A DNA stretch of 64,000 bases from Propionibacteriaceae bacterium (GTDB lineage Bacteria > Actinomycetota > Actinomycetes > Propionibacteriales > Propionibacteriaceae): positions 1-64,000 of the forward strand of contig WRIJ01000004.1 in the NCBI GenBank assembly GCA_009782785.1, written 5' to 3'. The position numbers were made by a program, and so were the translations under genes. Positions 16,600 through 25,533 of this stretch are shown here, piece after piece. Every line of letters starts with the position of its first letter. Position 1 is the stretch's first letter. Under the pieces are notes generated by a model that did no database searches, was not told where the DNA came from, and was given only the letters and a program-made list of their open reading frames with translations.

Positions 16600-17151
16600 T
16601 CAGGAATATACCGCGGGGTCGAGCACACCAAGCCCGCGCAGATTGCGGTATCTTCCGGCATAGTCCAGCCCATATCCCACCACGAAATCACCAGGGATGT
16701 CGAATCCGAGGTACTTCACTGGGACATTCTTGCTTGCTGCATCAGGTTTGCGGAACCCTGCACACACTTCAATACTGGCCGGATTGCGGGACTTGAGGTT
16801 GTCAATAAGGTACGCCAAAGTCAAACCGGTGTCGACAATATCTTCGACGATGAGTACGTGGCGGCCCTCAACCGAGATGTTGAGGTCTTTGAGGATGCGT
16901 ACCACCCCAGACGAGGCGACCCCCGAACCGTACGAGGAGATGGCCATCCAGTCCATTTCACAGTGAATGCGCATGGCTCGTGACAGATCAGCCATAACCA
17001 TGACCGCACCGGAGAGGATCCCCACCAAGAGTGGTTGTAGCCCGTCATAGTCCCGGTCGATCTCAGCTGCGAGTTCGTTGATTCGGTTCGTAATCTGCTC
17101 TTCAGTGAACAGTACGGTGGTCAGGTCGCCTTGGACATCATCTATATTCAC
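16600..17151 (-). CDS. hpt: Hypoxanthine phosphoribosyltransferase
   Basis: 183 residues. The PRPP-binding loop is VLIVEDIVDTGLTL and the other conserved blocks are GILSGAVMVMADL and VGYGLDYAGRYRNL. It salvages hypoxanthine/guanine to IMP/GMP. Start GTG 17151; a -10-like TAGAGT (17158-17163, minus strand) ends 6 nt before it, so the mRNA is probably leaderless. It precedes ftsH, as usual in actinobacteria; tilS, often next upstream, is absent. Confidence 0.95.
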   Translation of the reverse strand: MNIDDVQGDLTTVLFTEEQITNRINELAAEIDRDYDGLQPLLVGILSGAVMVMADLSRAMRIHCEMDWMAISSYGSGVASSGVVRILKDLNISVEGRHVLIVEDIVDTGLTLAYLIDNLKSRNPASIEVCAGFRKPDAASKNVPVKYLGFDIPGDFVVGYGLDYAGRYRNLRGLGVLDPAVYS

Positions 17152-17324
17152 AAACCAACTCTACCTCGCTGGCAAGGGTCCTGCGTACTGCACCTGAATG
17201 CCGGTGGGGCAATGGCCCCCGACATGTGGGGACCCGGTGGACTGTGACACGAAGGGGCTCTACGATTCGTCCCTCCTCGGTACACATGTGAGACGATGGA
17301 ACCTGCAACTCAAAGGAGATAATC

Positions 17325-17777
17325 ATGGCTGACCTCAAAGACCAACTACGAAGTGACCTCATGATCGCGATGAAAGCGAAGGATTCCTTCACCACCGGAG
17401 TACTGCGAATGGCCATTGCTGCCATTGCCAACGAAGAAGTCGCTGGGGATGAGGCCCGCGAACTGAGTTCTGATGAAGAGTTGGCTATCGTGACCCGTGA
17501 AGCGCGCAAGCGCCGCGAATCTGCCGAAGCGTACGCAGAAGGCAATCGCCCTGAACTCGCTGAGAAGGAGACTCGCGAAGCCGAGTTGTTGGGTACGTAC
17601 CTTCCTGCTCCCCTCACCGAAGAGGAACTCGATGTCATCGTTGCCGAGGAAGTGAGTGCCATCGAGGATGCCACCATCAAACAGATGGGACTCATCGTCA
17701 AAGCAGTGAATGCTCGCGTTCAGGGCCGCGCCGAGGGCTCACTCGTGGCCTCCAAAGTGAAAGCCTCGCTGCTGTAG
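17325..17777 (+). CDS. GatB/YqeY domain protein
   Basis: 150 residues matching the stand-alone YqeY family: KDQLRSDLMIAMKAKDSFTTGVLRM, an REARKRRESAEAYAEGNRPELAEKE-type helix, and a C-terminal KQMGLIVKAVNARVQGRAEGS. This domain is the tRNA-binding tail of GatB amidotransferase subunits; the function of the free form is not settled. AAAGGAG lies 6 nt upstream of ATG 17325. Transcribed divergently from hpt across a 173-bp gap. Confidence 0.92.
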   Translation: MADLKDQLRSDLMIAMKAKDSFTTGVLRMAIAAIANEEVAGDEARELSSDEELAIVTREARKRRESAEAYAEGNRPELAEKETREAELLGTYLPAPLTEEELDVIVAEEVSAIEDATIKQMGLIVKAVNARVQGRAEGSLVASKVKASLL

Positions 17778-17782
17778 TGCAA

Positions 17783-18751
17783 TCACTGGCCCAACAGTTC
17801 CTTGCGTAATCGACGATGAGCGACCTGGAAGTTGCTCGATCGGTGCTTGAGTTGTTTGCCCAGCTTCTGCGCAAGGAGCCGTACCACTTTTTCAAACTCC
17901 TCCACGTCGTAGAGCTGCTGCTTAGTGACAATGATCGGTGGATACCCCATGGACGAGAGCAAATTCCGACGTTTGGAGTCATCGAAAATTTTCTCTGCAC
18001 CACAGTGGTACTGTTCGGAGTCATATTCAACGGCAAGTTTCACACTTGGCCACAAGAGATCACAACGGTAATGAGAGGTGTTCGTGCTGCGCTTCGTGAC
18101 CCCTACAGGGTTGATCTGGTAGTTGAGTTCTGGCATTGGTAACCCATATCCACCCAAGCGATAGGGCAGGGTCAACAACATGACCAAGATAGTTTCCATC
18201 GGAGATCCTGAATTATTGGTGACGTATTTCAAAGCATTGAAAGCCTGCCCGCTTCCTTTCTCTGACTTCACACAGCCTATGAACACTGAAAGTTTCCGCA
18301 CATTGGTCAACTCTGGCAGAGAGTATTGGCAGTTGCTGGCTGGAGTCTTGAGGCCGGCATGGTGAGTAATCGCAGGAAGACAGTACGATCCACACAGCTC
18401 AAATCCGAGTTGAATAGTCTCAATGAGCGTCAGTTTCCGGGCAAGCTGCTGGAAGCAGAATTCGGGGGAACAAACGAAGAGACCGCTCCCCAGGAGAGCA
18501 AAAGAGTTATAGGGCAACACTCCGCTATAGACGTGTGGGCAAAACAGCGGGTGACGCGGTCTAGCACTTCGTTGAGCAACCAGGATGTCGTATGGTGGTT
18601 CAAGTAGCTTGGGGATAGCCGTCTTCACCGCTGAGACTTGCCCAATGGTGGGCAGTGTCTTCCGACGGGCTCGCTGGGGGGAGGAACTGCGTGTTCGTCC
18701 CTGCAACCTCCAGAACTGCAATGCTGTGTCGTGTGAGAAATAAACCTCCAT
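17783..18751 (-). CDS. Protein with C-terminal endonuclease-like (DUF559-type) domain
   Basis: 322 residues. The last third contains YRCDLLWPSVKLAVEYDSEQ followed by KRRNLLSSMGYPPIIVTKQQ, the pattern of very-short-patch-repair-like nucleases (PD-(D/E)xK fold: D, then E-x-D). The N-terminal two thirds (YFSHDTALQFWR, PLFCPHVYSG, CSPEFCFQQLAR) resemble a group of uncharacterised actinobacterial proteins. Base composition is lower in GC than neighbours and phenylalanine/cysteine use is higher, suggesting acquisition. Whether it acts on DNA is unknown. It is convergent with yqeY (5-bp gap). Confidence 0.6.
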   Translation of the reverse strand: MEVYFSHDTALQFWRLQGRTRSSSPQRARRKTLPTIGQVSAVKTAIPKLLEPPYDILVAQRSARPRHPLFCPHVYSGVLPYNSFALLGSGLFVCSPEFCFQQLARKLTLIETIQLGFELCGSYCLPAITHHAGLKTPASNCQYSLPELTNVRKLSVFIGCVKSEKGSGQAFNALKYVTNNSGSPMETILVMLLTLPYRLGGYGLPMPELNYQINPVGVTKRSTNTSHYRCDLLWPSVKLAVEYDSEQYHCGAEKIFDDSKRRNLLSSMGYPPIIVTKQQLYDVEEFEKVVRLLAQKLGKQLKHRSSNFQVAHRRLRKELLGQ

Positions 18752-18955
18752 GCACAGACAGTGACGATTTTTATCCGAGAATGGCTCTTGTGCACAGAGT
18801 TTTTGTCTAAATCACTCAGTTTGGTGGGTTATTCACACCCCCAGGCGCCCCTCTCTGAGAGTTTGATGGGTTTTTGTGTGCACAAGAGGCCATTTGGGAT
18901 AAAAAGCTCAGAAAACTGTGGACGCGGTGAGTGGGGAGTAGCCATCGAGTGCTGG

Positions 18956-19029
18956 TGGAGCGAGTGACGGGAATCGAACCCGCATTGACAGCTTGGGAAG
19001 CTGTTGTTCTGCCATTGAACTACACTCGC
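18956..19029 (-). tRNA. tRNA-Gly (CCC)
   Basis: Minus-strand cloverleaf: acceptor GCGAGTG/CACTCGC, anticodon arm ACAGC-TTCCCAA-GCTGT giving anticodon CCC, T arm GCGGGTTCGATTCCCGT, encoded CCA end. Confidence 0.95.
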
Positions 19030-19209
19030 AAAATCATCAGTGAGTATAGCAGTACGACTGCGACCCCCGTGGGTGAGGTACGGCACATAGAACTGCCCGA
19101 GCTCTTTCGTGGAGTCCGATTGGGGTGCCACCAACTCTCCGCACGACCAAGGATTCTGATATGATGTGTGTTGTGAAGAGCCGAAGTGGCTCACCGGGAA
19201 GGGAAGGCC

Positions 19210-20118
19210 ATGTCTGAACACACCAACTCGTACCAGCCAAAAAAGAAGCGCGGCTGGATTGTCGCCGTACTGCTGGTTGCAGTACTTGTAGGGCTTCTTG
19301 TTGCCGGTTTCATTCTGGGCTGGTTTGATGGGTTGAAACCCCAAACATCCACACCCACGGACACTGGCACTCCAGCAGTCGAAGCACAGGTGCTCAGTAT
19401 TGATGACCCCCTCGTGGAACAGCTCTACGGTTATGTTGGCCACAACAATCTGATGTGGACAGGTCCGTCAACCTTCTATCAGGACAAGCTGGTGACGGTG
19501 GAGGACATTTCTGCTCTTCATGCGTCACGAATCATTTACAACCACTTTGACCCTGCACAATTCACCGATGCTGGCACCTTGTCATCAGAGGAACTCGTGG
19601 GCTGTTTGGATGGATTGTTTGACACTGCACAGGATATGACTGATGCCATTAATGAAGGCACCATGGTCGCCCCCCAGTTGTATCCACAAGACACGGTCGA
19701 TGCTTTACTCCATAAAATCTTTGGCCCCACCTTACCGGCGCTCACTGCTGATAAAGGAATGGGTGAAGGATTCTATCCTTGCCGCGGTGGTGTGGTGTCC
19801 GCGCAGTATCCTGGTGGTGGCGGCTTCCCAGCGTACGACAACTCCGTACTGCTCAAAGCCGAACAGCTCGGTAACGAGATCTATTTGTACGACCAGTACT
19901 TCAGGGTCAGTGAGGACTCCACGACAGTGTATGGCAGCTTCGGGAATGACAAGATCGGCTCGACAGGCATCACGACTGAAGGTGACATCTGGTTGGGTTA
20001 TGCTGACGACGTACAGCGGATTATCGACCAAGGTGCGGTTCCGACCTATCGTCACACCTTCCAGCAAGCTGAAGACGGCAGCTATTTCTGGGTGAGTTCA
20101 GAGATCGTACGCGACTGA
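19210..20118 (+). CDS. Membrane-anchored exported protein of unknown function
   Basis: 302 residues from ATG 19210 (GGGAAGGG upstream). A short basic cytoplasmic start (QPKKKRGW) precedes one membrane segment (about 17-38), then a Thr/Pro linker and an outside domain of about 250 residues. That domain holds a Cys pair (VGCLDG and FYPCRGG) likely to form a disulfide, and a Gly-rich QYPGGGGFP stretch. I recognise no catalytic motif. It is single-gene, between two tRNAs. Confidence 0.75.
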   Translation: MSEHTNSYQPKKKRGWIVAVLLVAVLVGLLVAGFILGWFDGLKPQTSTPTDTGTPAVEAQVLSIDDPLVEQLYGYVGHNNLMWTGPSTFYQDKLVTVEDISALHASRIIYNHFDPAQFTDAGTLSSEELVGCLDGLFDTAQDMTDAINEGTMVAPQLYPQDTVDALLHKIFGPTLPALTADKGMGEGFYPCRGGVVSAQYPGGGGFPAYDNSVLLKAEQLGNEIYLYDQYFRVSEDSTTVYGSFGNDKIGSTGITTEGDIWLGYADDVQRIIDQGAVPTYRHTFQQAEDGSYFWVSSEIVRD

Positions 20119-20201
20119 TGGTTCGCCCCGCTTGGGTACCACACAGCTTCACCCTGAGGGCCTAACACTCAGCGACTGCATGTCAACCAGTACGAGGGCA
20201 G

Positions 20202-20289
20202 TGGCGGAGGATACGAGATTCGAACTCGTGAGGGCGTGAACCCAACCCGCTTTCCAAGCGAGCGCCATAGGCCTCTAGGCGAATCCTCC
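20202..20289 (-). tRNA. tRNA-Ser (GGA)
   Basis: Minus strand: acceptor GGAGGAT/ATCCTCC, anticodon loop TTGGAAA (GGA), long variable arm typical of class II tRNA, T loop GTTCGAATC, encoded CCA. Confidence 0.95.
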
Positions 20290-20378
20290 GCCAAGGATCA
20301 TACCGAAGATTGACCCTCGGGGGCGAACTCACGGGCGATCAGGTTGGGCATTCAGCCGGAGACTTGGACTAGAATGGT

Positions 20379-20468
20379 GGGCGGTCCCCGTACGGCGGTA
20401 CCTCCCCGAACTCCTCCAGGGCCGGAAGGCAGCAAAGGTAAGGGAGCTCTTCCGGGTGTACGGGGCCG
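20379..20468 (+). ncRNA. ffs: Signal recognition particle RNA (4.5S, small bacterial type)
   Basis: Contains the conserved SRP domain IV tip GGCCGGAAGGCAGCAA and the symmetric-loop partner GGTAAGGGAGC. The closing stem is CCCCGTAC/GTACGGGG. A -10-like TAGAAT at 20370-20375 places the 5' end near 20381. It is the RNA partner of Ffh. Confidence 0.9.
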
Positions 20469-20577
20469 TTTGTTTACTCAGCGTGGGACAGATCAGAGAA
20501 TCCCCACTGTCCCACCGCAAACAACGACTGCGGGGCAACACGTCAAGCATTGCCCCGGCAGTCAAGAGTTCAGCTCT

Positions 20578-23295
20578 TTAGGTCATCACTACTTCACCGA
20601 TCTTGGAGTAACCGACCGCGTCGTACACGAGCACTGAGGTCCCAGCAACAACATAGAACTCTCCACCGAGGCGTACTCCGCGAGCAGAGTCAAACCCATA
20701 ATCATTGCTGGCGGTCTTGTGAACCCCATCCAGATTCATGAGTGCTACTTGGTCAAAGGTGAATCCATTCCAGGAGAACAGATGGTAATTCCATTCCCCT
20801 GGTTTCGAATCAAGAACAGCCACAGTAGCCGTACAGTACTTCGCTAGATCATTGCAGTCCAAGGCAGTGATCGACATGTCATGAGCGACAGTTCCGGACA
20901 CCACACGAGTGTTGAATTGAAAACCAGCATCGGTGATCGTGGACACACCATCTTTGTAACTCATCCCCACCACACCGGGTACGGTCGACGGCTGAGAAGT
21001 CGCACTTGGAACAGGGGCCTCCCCGACAGGTCCGCAATCACGAGGATTCGAATCCTGAGTCGGATGACCACAAGGAACAGGATCCTGGTCGTCGATCACA
21101 TCAACGAAAGTTTGAAGATCCACAGTCAGTGTGACGAGAGTGTCGCGAGAGATTGTCGAACCCGCTGTTGGTTCCATCCGGGACACTGTGTTGTCGTTGT
21201 TGCCCGACGTGTTCCATTCGATACGGATCGATGACATGGGTACTCCAGCATCCCCGAGTTGGCGTATCACTCGCTCCGGGCGGGAACCCACTCCATCGGG
21301 CAGTGTCACGGTTTGCGTGAAATCAAGTCCTCTGGTTTCTGAGTGGCTCAATGCCGCAAAACCGAGTAAGCCTTTGGCGGGATCCACGTACACTGCCTTA
21401 TGGTCGACACTGATTTCTGAGTCGTAGGCATCGATGCGGAAGTTCACGAGCTCTATCACATCGTACGGATCGGAGACATCGAACATCGACAGCTTCATTC
21501 CACCGTTGAGACCTCGCTGGGTCCCATCTTGGCCTATTCCTAAGAGGAGTCCAGAGCCGAAGGGATGGAGGTACGAGGAGAATCCAGGGATCTCCAAGGC
21601 CCCTTGAACTTCGGGAGCCTTCGGATTGGATAAATCGATCGTGAACAGTGGATCGGTCTGCTGGAAGGTCACCACGTACGCGGTGGTCTCCGCGAAGTGT
21701 ACTGAGCGTACTGACTCGTTAGTAACGATGGAAGCAACCGAGCCAACATGATCGAGTGACGAGTCCATGATCCACAATCCAGCATATTCGCCCCAGGATT
21801 CCCGCGGGGATGAATAGCTCCAATTGGTGACAGCGCGCAGATGGCCATCGTACTCGTCGAGGGAATACTGGTTGAGCACTGTCCCGGGCAGTACGCCGCG
21901 CGCAGCTACAGTGATATTGCCATCAGTCAGTGACAGGCGTACAACGTTGGTGACTTTCATGTTGTATCCCAGTTTCGAGGCAACCTCTTCAGGCAGACTG
22001 CGAGCATCAAAAGCCTCCGAGCTTGCAGCAGTGAGATAGAGATTATCGTAAGCCATGTACACCGTGTCGGTCTCCCCCAAAACTGCATGTCGGCTGACCA
22101 GTTCACCACTGGTGGAGGTGATTGCTGTTGCCACTGTGTACGAGGGGGCCCTCACACCAGGGAAGAGCGTCACATCATCAGAGCTGAAGGGCTCGATGGT
22201 GCCATCTCGCTCAAGAGCCGGTACGAAAGTGAGCGGCTCTTTTGATTGTGGTTTCTCGACGATGTCAAACGTACTCACCAAGTAGAGGACACCATCTTTC
22301 AACCGTGAGGTGACGTAATCTCCTGACTGTGTCATCGTGGTCTTCACCTTAGGGGCAGTTGGATCACTGACATCGTAAAATACGGCGGTCAAAGCACCGT
22401 CAGATACTTCTTCATCCTCGTCTTGGCACTCTGGCAAGATGTCACACTTGGGTGTGATGGTCAATCGAGGTGTCGACATCAGTACGACAGCGGTTCCGGA
22501 ATCGAGCATGAGATCAACGATTCGCCCTGACTTGGCTTCGTGAGTGACATCGATAGACGACAGTTGGGTCGACGCAGCGCCATCAGCTTTCACGATGGCG
22601 AGAGTCGTCGGACCAGCGATGTACAGGTTGGTCCCATCAGTTTTGACGATGTCGCCCTCATCGATACCCTCGACTTGGGTGTTTGTCCCTGTGTCTGGAG
22701 TGGTGGTGATCGGCCCTGTCCCTTCTGATGGTCCCTGGAAGACACCATCGGTCCATCTACCGAAGTCAGAGTCTGAGGCCCAACCAGGTGGGATATCCCC
22801 CCGCTGAAGACTTCCCTTATTCTTGGGATCTTTGCTGTGCCCGGTCCATGCAGAGTCCACCACATGATAGATCGCAGCGTAGTCGTGCTGAGTGGTCCGT
22901 GGGGAGAGGTTCACCATGGTCACGATGAGTACCGCTGCCATCACTGTTGCAGTGGCAGCAGAGGCTAACACGGTCAGTCGCCTTTTCTTCCTTGGTCGAG
23001 TGCCAGGCCCGGTGGCATCGCTACGATTTCGCGGTGCTTTCGTCCCTCTCCTGGTTCGCGAGGGTCGCAGAGCACCAGCAGAAGAGCGCCCCGACCCAAC
23101 ACCTACGGTGGTGTCGGCGGCTTCTGCGTTCAGGGTTTCGATATCCTCGACTTCACTCGTCACACTATCGCCATCCGCTGTCACGGCCGGCCCTTGATCA
23201 GCATCAAGGGCAGCCGTCAACCGAGCCATCAATTCGGGGCTTGGTTCCATTAGTTCTTTCATTGCTTGGAACTTTTCAGCAAATTCGTCAGCCAT
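20578..23295 (-). CDS. Membrane beta-propeller protein with two PASTA-like domains; putative anti-sigma sensor
   Basis: 905 residues. Cytoplasmic N-terminus of about 106 residues (KFQAMKELMEPSPELMARL, then a basic stretch), one membrane helix at 107-129, then an outside beta-propeller of the family marked by VEGIDEGDIVKTDG near residue 210. Before the last blade two PASTA-like units are inserted: about 667-726 and about 772-830 (VPGVVGMSYKDGV). PASTA units in PknB bind cell-wall fragments. The start overlaps the end of an ECF sigma gene by 8 nt, so it is likely the anti-sigma partner, sensing an envelope signal. That role is inference; no canonical ZAS motif is visible. Confidence 0.75.
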   Translation of the reverse strand: MADEFAEKFQAMKELMEPSPELMARLTAALDADQGPAVTADGDSVTSEVEDIETLNAEAADTTVGVGSGRSSAGALRPSRTRRGTKAPRNRSDATGPGTRPRKKRRLTVLASAATATVMAAVLIVTMVNLSPRTTQHDYAAIYHVVDSAWTGHSKDPKNKGSLQRGDIPPGWASDSDFGRWTDGVFQGPSEGTGPITTTPDTGTNTQVEGIDEGDIVKTDGTNLYIAGPTTLAIVKADGAASTQLSSIDVTHEAKSGRIVDLMLDSGTAVVLMSTPRLTITPKCDILPECQDEDEEVSDGALTAVFYDVSDPTAPKVKTTMTQSGDYVTSRLKDGVLYLVSTFDIVEKPQSKEPLTFVPALERDGTIEPFSSDDVTLFPGVRAPSYTVATAITSTSGELVSRHAVLGETDTVYMAYDNLYLTAASSEAFDARSLPEEVASKLGYNMKVTNVVRLSLTDGNITVAARGVLPGTVLNQYSLDEYDGHLRAVTNWSYSSPRESWGEYAGLWIMDSSLDHVGSVASIVTNESVRSVHFAETTAYVVTFQQTDPLFTIDLSNPKAPEVQGALEIPGFSSYLHPFGSGLLLGIGQDGTQRGLNGGMKLSMFDVSDPYDVIELVNFRIDAYDSEISVDHKAVYVDPAKGLLGFAALSHSETRGLDFTQTVTLPDGVGSRPERVIRQLGDAGVPMSSIRIEWNTSGNNDNTVSRMEPTAGSTISRDTLVTLTVDLQTFVDVIDDQDPVPCGHPTQDSNPRDCGPVGEAPVPSATSQPSTVPGVVGMSYKDGVSTITDAGFQFNTRVVSGTVAHDMSITALDCNDLAKYCTATVAVLDSKPGEWNYHLFSWNGFTFDQVALMNLDGVHKTASNDYGFDSARGVRLGGEFYVVAGTSVLVYDAVGYSKIGEVVMT

Positions 23296-23818
23296 GGTCC
23301 TTCTCCTTCGACAAAACCTCGCGGAGCATGGTACGCCCGCGCGAGAGCCTCATTTTGATTGCACCCGGCTTAGCATCTAGCACACCGGCGATTTCATCGA
23401 CAGATTGATCCTCGAAATAGAACAAGTGAATGACCGTACGATACTCGTGCGGTATCGACCTCAACGCTGTAAACAATTCGTCGTACTCATGGTTGTCGAA
23501 CCGGTACGAACTATCACCCAGGTCACTGGCATCCACAGGGACTACTTTCGTACTCCATGAAGAACCAGCCACACGTCGAGCAATATTCAACGTTGTGGTG
23601 ATGAGCCAGGCTTTGCGATGATCCTCATGTTCGCAGGGTGGATTCTTACGATGATAAGTGAGGAACACCTCCTGGAAGACATCATCAGCGTCGTTGCGCG
23701 TTGGTGAATGTGTGAGAGCAATGGCGTACACCATGGTTTGGTAACGCTCCACAATCGTCGTGGTATCAATGCCTGTTGGCATGAGATCCACTGGATCTGC
23801 TATGGCGATTGGCCCCAT
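23288..23818 (-). CDS. ECF-family RNA polymerase sigma factor
   Basis: 176 residues. Region 2 is VERYQTMVYAIALTHSPTRNDADDVFQEVFLTYHR; region 4 is IPHEYRTVIHLFYFEDQSVDEIAGVL followed by AIKMRLSRGRTMLRE. I start at ATG 23818 because GAGGGAAGG ends 9 nt before it; an upstream in-frame codon at 23839 would put that ribosome site inside the gene. It overlaps the membrane propeller/PASTA gene downstream by 8 nt, forming a sigma/anti-sigma-like pair. Confidence 0.93.
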   Translation of the reverse strand: MGPIAIADPVDLMPTGIDTTTIVERYQTMVYAIALTHSPTRNDADDVFQEVFLTYHRKNPPCEHEDHRKAWLITTTLNIARRVAGSSWSTKVVPVDASDLGDSSYRFDNHEYDELFTALRSIPHEYRTVIHLFYFEDQSVDEIAGVLDAKPGAIKMRLSRGRTMLREVLSKEKDHG

Positions 23819-23954
23819 GTAGTATGCCTTCCCTCGCAATTGAGATCACATCCTAGTGATCATCCTGTCATGAACAACTCCTGCGAGGAACCCAAAAGGT
23901 AACAGGAGTTGGAAGGATTGTTGACCATAGGGTCGAGCAGGGGTTGGGGTTGTG

Positions 23955-25028
23955 TTACTGGGTTGGGGTGGGTTGGCGTACTCGGGATTCGTGGGTGGGA
24001 GGATCAGAGGGTACGAGCGCAGGACGGCGAGCATCGAATTCTTTCTTGAGTGCAGGTGCGACCGCACCACCAAGAATCTCGAGTTGTTCCAGGACTGCCC
24101 ACAAGGGCATTCCACCGGGATCGACGAGGAAGAGTTGGCGTTGATAGTCACCATAGAGCTCCCGCATTTTGAGGATCTTTTCGATGACCTGCGCAGGGGA
24201 TCCTACTGCGAGAGAAGTGTGGAGGGCGGCGTCTTCAAGATTCATTGAGTACATGGCATTCGCATTGCAGTACGGTCGTAACCCTGCGAAAGCATCCTGT
24301 GTCGTACGGCCCACAAAGATCTGACCACCCAAACTGACGGGTGCACCAGTGGCAGGTCCGTGATTGTATTTCTCGTAGGCTTGACGATAGTGGGCCACAA
24401 GCGCAACATCTTTGCGTAAAGAGTTCATGTTGTTGGCAAAGAAGCCGTCACCATAGAACCCTGCCTGGTCGGCAATATCGATCGAGTGTCCTTGATGCCA
24501 AACGAAGGGTGGTACGCCGTCGAGCGGACGTGGTGTGGACGTGAAGCTCACGAGGGGAGTGTGGTATTCCCCTTCCCATTCCACCGATTCCTCATGCCAC
24601 AGACGGCGAAGCAGATAGTAATTTTCTGTGGCGATGTCGAGTCCTACGGGGAAGTCATCTCCCTGCCAGGGGTACATGAGGGCGGAACCTCCGCACCCGA
24701 TCATGAGATCTGCTCGCCCATGTGCGATGTGTTGAAGAAGGGCGTACTCTTCAGCAATGCGTACTGGATCATTGTTGGTGATCAGTGTTGCCGCAGTTGT
24801 GACAGTAATCTTGGTTGTCTCAGCAGCGATGGCTGCGAGAATCGTGGGAGGAGAGGACCCCACAAAATGTGAGTCGTGGTGTTCCCCTAGTGCGAAAACA
24901 TCTAAACCAACCTCTTCGGCGACTTTGGCGATGAGCCGAATTTCGTCGATGCGCGCAGCGTGTGACATGGTCATTCCTGTCACGGGATCGCGGGTGACAT
25001 CGGCGAGAGTTAAGATACCGAATTGCAT
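23955..25028 (-). CDS. Luciferase-like flavin-dependent monooxygenase
   Basis: 357 residues. The start MQFGILTLADVTRD and the blocks DVFALGEHHDSHFVGSSPP, KITVTTAATLITNNDPVRIAEEYA and GRADLMIGCGGS are the bacterial luciferase (LLM) TIM-barrel family, using reduced FMN/F420-type cofactors. The substrate is unknown. The last 30 residues are Pro-rich and variable. It lies on the same strand as the sigma gene, 136 bp upstream of it, with a repeat field upstream. Confidence 0.88.
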   Translation of the reverse strand: MQFGILTLADVTRDPVTGMTMSHAARIDEIRLIAKVAEEVGLDVFALGEHHDSHFVGSSPPTILAAIAAETTKITVTTAATLITNNDPVRIAEEYALLQHIAHGRADLMIGCGGSALMYPWQGDDFPVGLDIATENYYLLRRLWHEESVEWEGEYHTPLVSFTSTPRPLDGVPPFVWHQGHSIDIADQAGFYGDGFFANNMNSLRKDVALVAHYRQAYEKYNHGPATGAPVSLGGQIFVGRTTQDAFAGLRPYCNANAMYSMNLEDAALHTSLAVGSPAQVIEKILKMRELYGDYQRQLFLVDPGGMPLWAVLEQLEILGGAVAPALKKEFDARRPALVPSDPPTHESRVRQPTPTQ

Positions 25029-25178
25029 AGTGGTGCTCCTGGTTTCACACTATGTCAACATAGGTTCGGGTGGCCCTATTCCTTAATCGTGGGAATACGT
25101 GAGCCGTCTCATGGAAAGTGAGTCCGTGGGTGGTCCTAAGCAGCCGTCGATCAACATCGGGGTTAATGTGGATACTGG

Positions 25179-25487
25179 ATTCCGCGAGTCGGGCTGACGC
25201 CCTCCGCGGAATGACGGGAGGGTGGGGCCCACAGGATGACGGGAGGGCGCACTCCGCAGATTGACACACCCGGTTACTGTGAGCCCGCCGGGGTGACTTG
25301 CAGTGCTCCGCGGAATGACGGGAGGGTGGGGCCCACAGGATGACGGGAGGGCGCACTCCGCAGATTGACACACTCGGTTACCGTGAGCCCGCCGGGGTGA
25401 CTTGCGGTGCTCCGCGGAATGACGGGAGGGTGCACTCCGCGGAATGACACACCTGGTCACCCTGCGGAACGAAGTGACTCGCAGGGT
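25179..25487. repeat. Palindromic element field with 104-bp tandem duplication
   Basis: 25179-25212 is a short palindrome (ATTCCGCG/CGCGGAAT). A 104-bp unit beginning CTCCGCGGAATGACGGGAGG starts at 25202 and 25306, with a shortened third copy at 25410. Units carry GTGAC/GTCA-like edges and CTCCGCGG cores of the same family. 25459-25487 is another short palindrome (ACCCTGCG/CGCAGGGT), followed by CCAGATATCACAC. No gene is evident in 25029-25533. Confidence 0.75.
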
Positions 25488-25533
25488 CCAGATATCACAC
25501 TGGCTATGGTGGTGACCGTCGGTGGTTTGGGGA

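Noticed and set aside
18752-18955. A gene between the nuclease-like protein and tRNA-Gly
   Set aside because: Short open frames lack a ribosome site and have no coding character.
25202-25450. Tandem repeats as a CRISPR array
   Set aside because: The unit is 104 bp with no unique spacers, and no cas genes lie nearby.
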